A stretch of 14,047 bases of DNA. It comes from Candidatus Parvarchaeota archaeon. Its GTDB lineage: Archaea > Nanobdellota > Nanobdellia > Parvarchaeales > Parvarchaeaceae. Positions within the stretch are counted from its first letter, which is position 1; every line of letters starts with the position of its first letter. The notes under the pieces are model-generated. The model worked only from the letters and a program-made list of their open reading frames with translations, made no database searches and was not told the origin of the DNA. Made by a program: the position numbers and the translations under genes. The stretch spans positions 1 through 14,047 of the forward strand of contig JASHWD010000073.1 of NCBI GenBank assembly GCA_030044235.1. Direction: 5' to 3'. Shown in pieces: positions 12,257 through 14,047 of this stretch.

Positions 12257-13354
12257 ATGACGGAAACTAAGAGCTCAAAGAAAAAGAGTATTGACGTCCT
12301 TAATAATCTGGGTGAGAGCATATACGATCAAATAGCAAAAGGCGAAAACCCGTATCTCACATTGCCGACAAGAGGAATATCTAACGTAAAGTATAGCGAA
12401 GAAAAAAGGATGGTCACGTTGGGTGAGGGACTTTCAAAAAGATACTTTCTAAATGTAGGACACGTTAGAAAATTCATACAGACAGTAGCGATGGCCGCCT
12501 TAAGTAAAGAGCTAATAGAGAGCGGAAAACACACGAGCTTAAGGTCCGCGTTTTATCAGATAAGAAGAACTATACCAGGAACTAAGATAGACGTTGTTGA
12601 CGATCAGGTAGAAACAAACAAGGCGATAGAAGACCTAGAAGTAATAACCGATCTCACAAGAGAGCAACTTAACATAAATGCGAATAAAGCGGGAGCAGTA
12701 GCCGGCGAAGTCACCGTAGAAGATAGGAACGACATAATAGACTGGTCAAAGATGGGAAGCGGGGGTTGGGCGATACCAAGCAATGTAGAAGACTTAGTCT
12801 TCAAAAAAGTAGATGCAAAGTTCGTAATTTACATGGAGAAACAAACCATCTGGGACAGGCTAAATGAAGATAAAGCTTGGAAAAAGTTAGGTTGCATAAT
12901 AATAGCAAGCCAGGGTCAAGCGACGAGAGGCATAAGACGCTTACTTCAGAGACTTTATCAAGAGCACGGCCTACCAGTATACATCCTAACGGATTTTGAC
13001 CCTTGGGGATTCTATATATATTCTGCGATAAAGTTTGGCTCAATAGCACTTGCTCATGCTGCAGAAAAGTTAGCATTACCAGAAGCAAGATTCATGGGAT
13101 TACTAGCGGACGATATAGAAAGATACGGCTTAAAGAGGCACTTAATAAAATTCAAGGAAGTAGACCAGTCTAGATTGCAGCAGATGAAAAAATATGACTG
13201 GTTCAAAAACAATAAAGAATGGACTGCAGAATTTGATAAGATGGAAAAGCTAAACGCCAAGGTAGAGTTAGATGCATTTACGGCAAAGGGGCTTTCCTTT
13301 ATGACAGAACAATATCTGCCAGAAAAAATAAAAGAGAAAAAATTCTTAGATTAA
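12257..13354 (+). CDS. top6A: DNA topoisomerase VI subunit A (Spo11-like)
   Basis: A 365-residue DNA-cleaving subunit, related to eukaryotic Spo11. The winged-helix CAP domain carries the catalytic tyrosine Tyr100 in SLRSAFYQIRR; the usual YY pair is FY here, as in yeast Spo11, and the second position is the active one. The Toprim domain has the metal-binding Glu194 (YMEKQTIWDRL) and the pair Asp246 and Asp248 in LTDFDPWGFYIY, with GQATRGIRRLLQRL between them. The end contains LTAKG-like DAFTAKGLSFM and YLPEKI, typical of the family. The start is close behind the top6B stop (two bases). This is the last gene of the elp3 operon, followed by five T residues. Confidence 0.97.
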   Translation: MTETKSSKKKSIDVLNNLGESIYDQIAKGENPYLTLPTRGISNVKYSEEKRMVTLGEGLSKRYFLNVGHVRKFIQTVAMAALSKELIESGKHTSLRSAFYQIRRTIPGTKIDVVDDQVETNKAIEDLEVITDLTREQLNINANKAGAVAGEVTVEDRNDIIDWSKMGSGGWAIPSNVEDLVFKKVDAKFVIYMEKQTIWDRLNEDKAWKKLGCIIIASQGQATRGIRRLLQRLYQEHGLPVYILTDFDPWGFYIYSAIKFGSIALAHAAEKLALPEARFMGLLADDIERYGLKRHLIKFKEVDQSRLQQMKKYDWFKNNKEWTAEFDKMEKLNAKVELDAFTAKGLSFMTEQYLPEKIKEKKFLD

Positions 13355-13361
13355 GTTTTTC
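13355..13361 (+). terminator. T tract after top6A
   Basis: The stop codon of top6A is followed by G and then TTTTT. Together with a separate promoter-like box for the next gene, this suggests the operon ends here. No hairpin is obvious. Confidence 0.35.
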
Positions 13362-13402
13362 TAGGTAGTTTACCCTCATTTAATAATTAGCACTTCTTAA
13401 AG

Positions 13403-13411
13403 GTATATAAA
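13403..13411 (+). promoter_or_regulatory. TATA box for the 168-aa gene
   Basis: GTATATAAA, preceded by purines (AAAG) that could serve as the TFB recognition element, is the clearest box in the window. Its core at 13404-13411 is centred 25.5 bases before the ATG at 13433, predicting a leaderless mRNA. Confidence 0.55.
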
Positions 13412-13432
13412 TCACATACTCTTAAAATTAAA

Positions 13433-13939
13433 ATGGCGAAATCTGGTAAGGTAGACTTAAAGTTTCTTATAGAGACATGTGTTTCTTACGCAGGTCAAGA
13501 AATACCAAATAATCTTACCGATCTCTTGAAGCGCATGGAAGCGCAGCCAAGGATAAATGAAGTGGCCGAGGACATAGTGCAGTCTGGAAAACTATACGCC
13601 GTAAGGGTAGAATCCAATCCTGCAGACAAGCCCCCGCATGTAATACAGTATTCGATAGGTTATTTTAACAAAAGACCCAATTGCGGAAAATCAAGATGCA
13701 CAATATCTACGCGCTTCGAGCCGCAACTACTATTTTCTTATGCGTATATAGAAAACGACATAGAAAATAAGGATTTTGTATTTGTCAGCCTGCTCAGTCC
13801 AAAAAGTGAAGGCTTGCATGTTAATTGTATTAATAGAGAGATTAAGAAATCTTCTTATAGTCTCCTAGAAATAGATCCAAAAGACGTACGGGAAATCTAT
13901 ACAGAAGCTAAAAAGAAAAACTTTCTTGAATTAATTTAA
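13433..13939 (+). CDS. Hypothetical protein, 168 aa, family not recognised
   Basis: I do not recognise this protein. It begins with a lysine-rich stretch and a helical region (DLKFLIETCVSYAGQEI, then LTDLLKRMEAQPRINEVAEDIV), followed by what looks like alternating strands (KLYAVRVE, HVIQYSIGYF, CTISTRF, DFVFVSLL) and a helical end (DPKDVREIYTEAKKKNF). Four cysteines occur at 16, 84, 89 and 132; two are close together in RPNCGKSRCTIS, but this is not a standard zinc ribbon. There is no membrane segment or signal peptide, so it should be cytoplasmic. It has its own strong TATA box and no operon partner, and it converges on a MIP18/DUF59 gene. Length and codon use look like the neighbours. Confidence 0.75.
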   Translation: MAKSGKVDLKFLIETCVSYAGQEIPNNLTDLLKRMEAQPRINEVAEDIVQSGKLYAVRVESNPADKPPHVIQYSIGYFNKRPNCGKSRCTISTRFEPQLLFSYAYIENDIENKDFVFVSLLSPKSEGLHVNCINREIKKSSYSLLEIDPKDVREIYTEAKKKNFLELI

Positions 13940-13969
13940 TAGTGCTTTGCAGCAACCATCGACTCTTCT

Positions 13970-14047
13970 TTAAAGCCCTAGCTGCGCTTTAGCTTCGTCT
14001 GACATCATACTCTGGTTCCAAGGCGGCTCAAAAACTATATCTAAATC
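13970..14047 (-). CDS. MIP18/DUF59-family iron-sulfur assembly protein, C-terminal end (partial)
   Basis: On the minus strand an open frame enters from the window edge and stops with TAA at 13970-13972, giving 25 residues. The sequence contains VFEPPWNQSMMSDEAKAQLG. This closely matches the conserved C-terminal motif of MIP18/DUF59 proteins (PaaD- and SufT-like), in which PPW is followed by a short stretch and then M-S-x-x-A-x-x-x-L-G. These proteins help assemble or deliver iron-sulfur clusters. The gene begins beyond the window. It converges on the 168-aa gene across a 30-base gap. The assignment rests on a short but distinctive motif. Confidence 0.75.
   Translation of the reverse strand, partial: DLDIVFEPPWNQSMMSDEAKAQLGL

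Noticed and set aside
1..14047. tRNA or rRNA genes, CRISPR arrays, insertion sequences, integrase or attachment sites
   Set aside because: No cloverleaf-like GC-rich segment, regularly spaced repeat, transposase motif or flanking repeat was seen; nearly all the DNA is accounted for by protein genes.

Overview
The window is archaeal, AT-rich chromosomal DNA of the compact DPANN type. Evidence for archaea: ribosomal proteins found only in archaea and eukaryotes (eS19, eL31, eL39), archaeal-type uL13 and uS9, the RNase P protein Rnp4/Rpp21, a PDCD5-family protein, prefoldin alpha, an archaeal FtsY, a stand-alone Elp3, a Dim2/Pno1-like KH protein and both subunits of topoisomerase VI. Small overlapping genes, heavy use of ATA and AGA codons, and a surface protein resembling those I associate with Micrarchaeota (ARMAN-like) point to DPANN. 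The phylum is an inference from memory, with moderate confidence.

Layout: (1) 1-207, the 3' end of a membrane protein gene. (2) 250-1055, the uL13-uS9 operon. (3) 1106-2353, a minus-strand block of little-known small genes: a two-gene unit (74 and 71 aa), a zinc ribbon joined to an Hsp20-like domain, and a 46-aa acidic protein with a possible leader peptide and 5' hairpin. (4) 2502-5544, a tightly packed plus-strand operon, rnp4-eS19-PDCD5-eL39-eL31-prefoldin alpha-ftsY, covering tRNA maturation, ribosome, chaperone and protein targeting. The 48-aa eL39 gene lies in the gap between the PDCD5 and eL31 genes. (5) 5571-8235, a minus-strand pair: a large, sequon-rich, pilin-like surface protein with a LamG domain, followed by a family 2 glycosyltransferase. 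(6) 8299-13354, a second plus-strand operon, elp3-KH-top6B-top6A, with overlaps or gaps of a few bases. (7) 13433-13939, an unrecognised 168-aa protein with its own promoter. (8) 13970-14047, the 3' end of a convergent MIP18/DUF59 gene.

Most of the window is housekeeping information processing. The less ordinary parts are: a roughly 75-residue insertion inside the ATPase domain of Top6B; a LamG domain apparently inserted into a DUF2341-like surface module; the zinc-ribbon/Hsp20-like fusion; the leader-peptide, hairpin and Shine-Dalgarno arrangement before the acidic protein gene; a divergent eL39 C-terminus; and a recurring promoter geometry, with TATA-like boxes centred 24.5-25.5 bases before the start codon at five genes, which predicts leaderless mRNAs. 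I saw no tRNA, rRNA, CRISPR array, transposase or integrase. I found no convincing new defence or mobile system.
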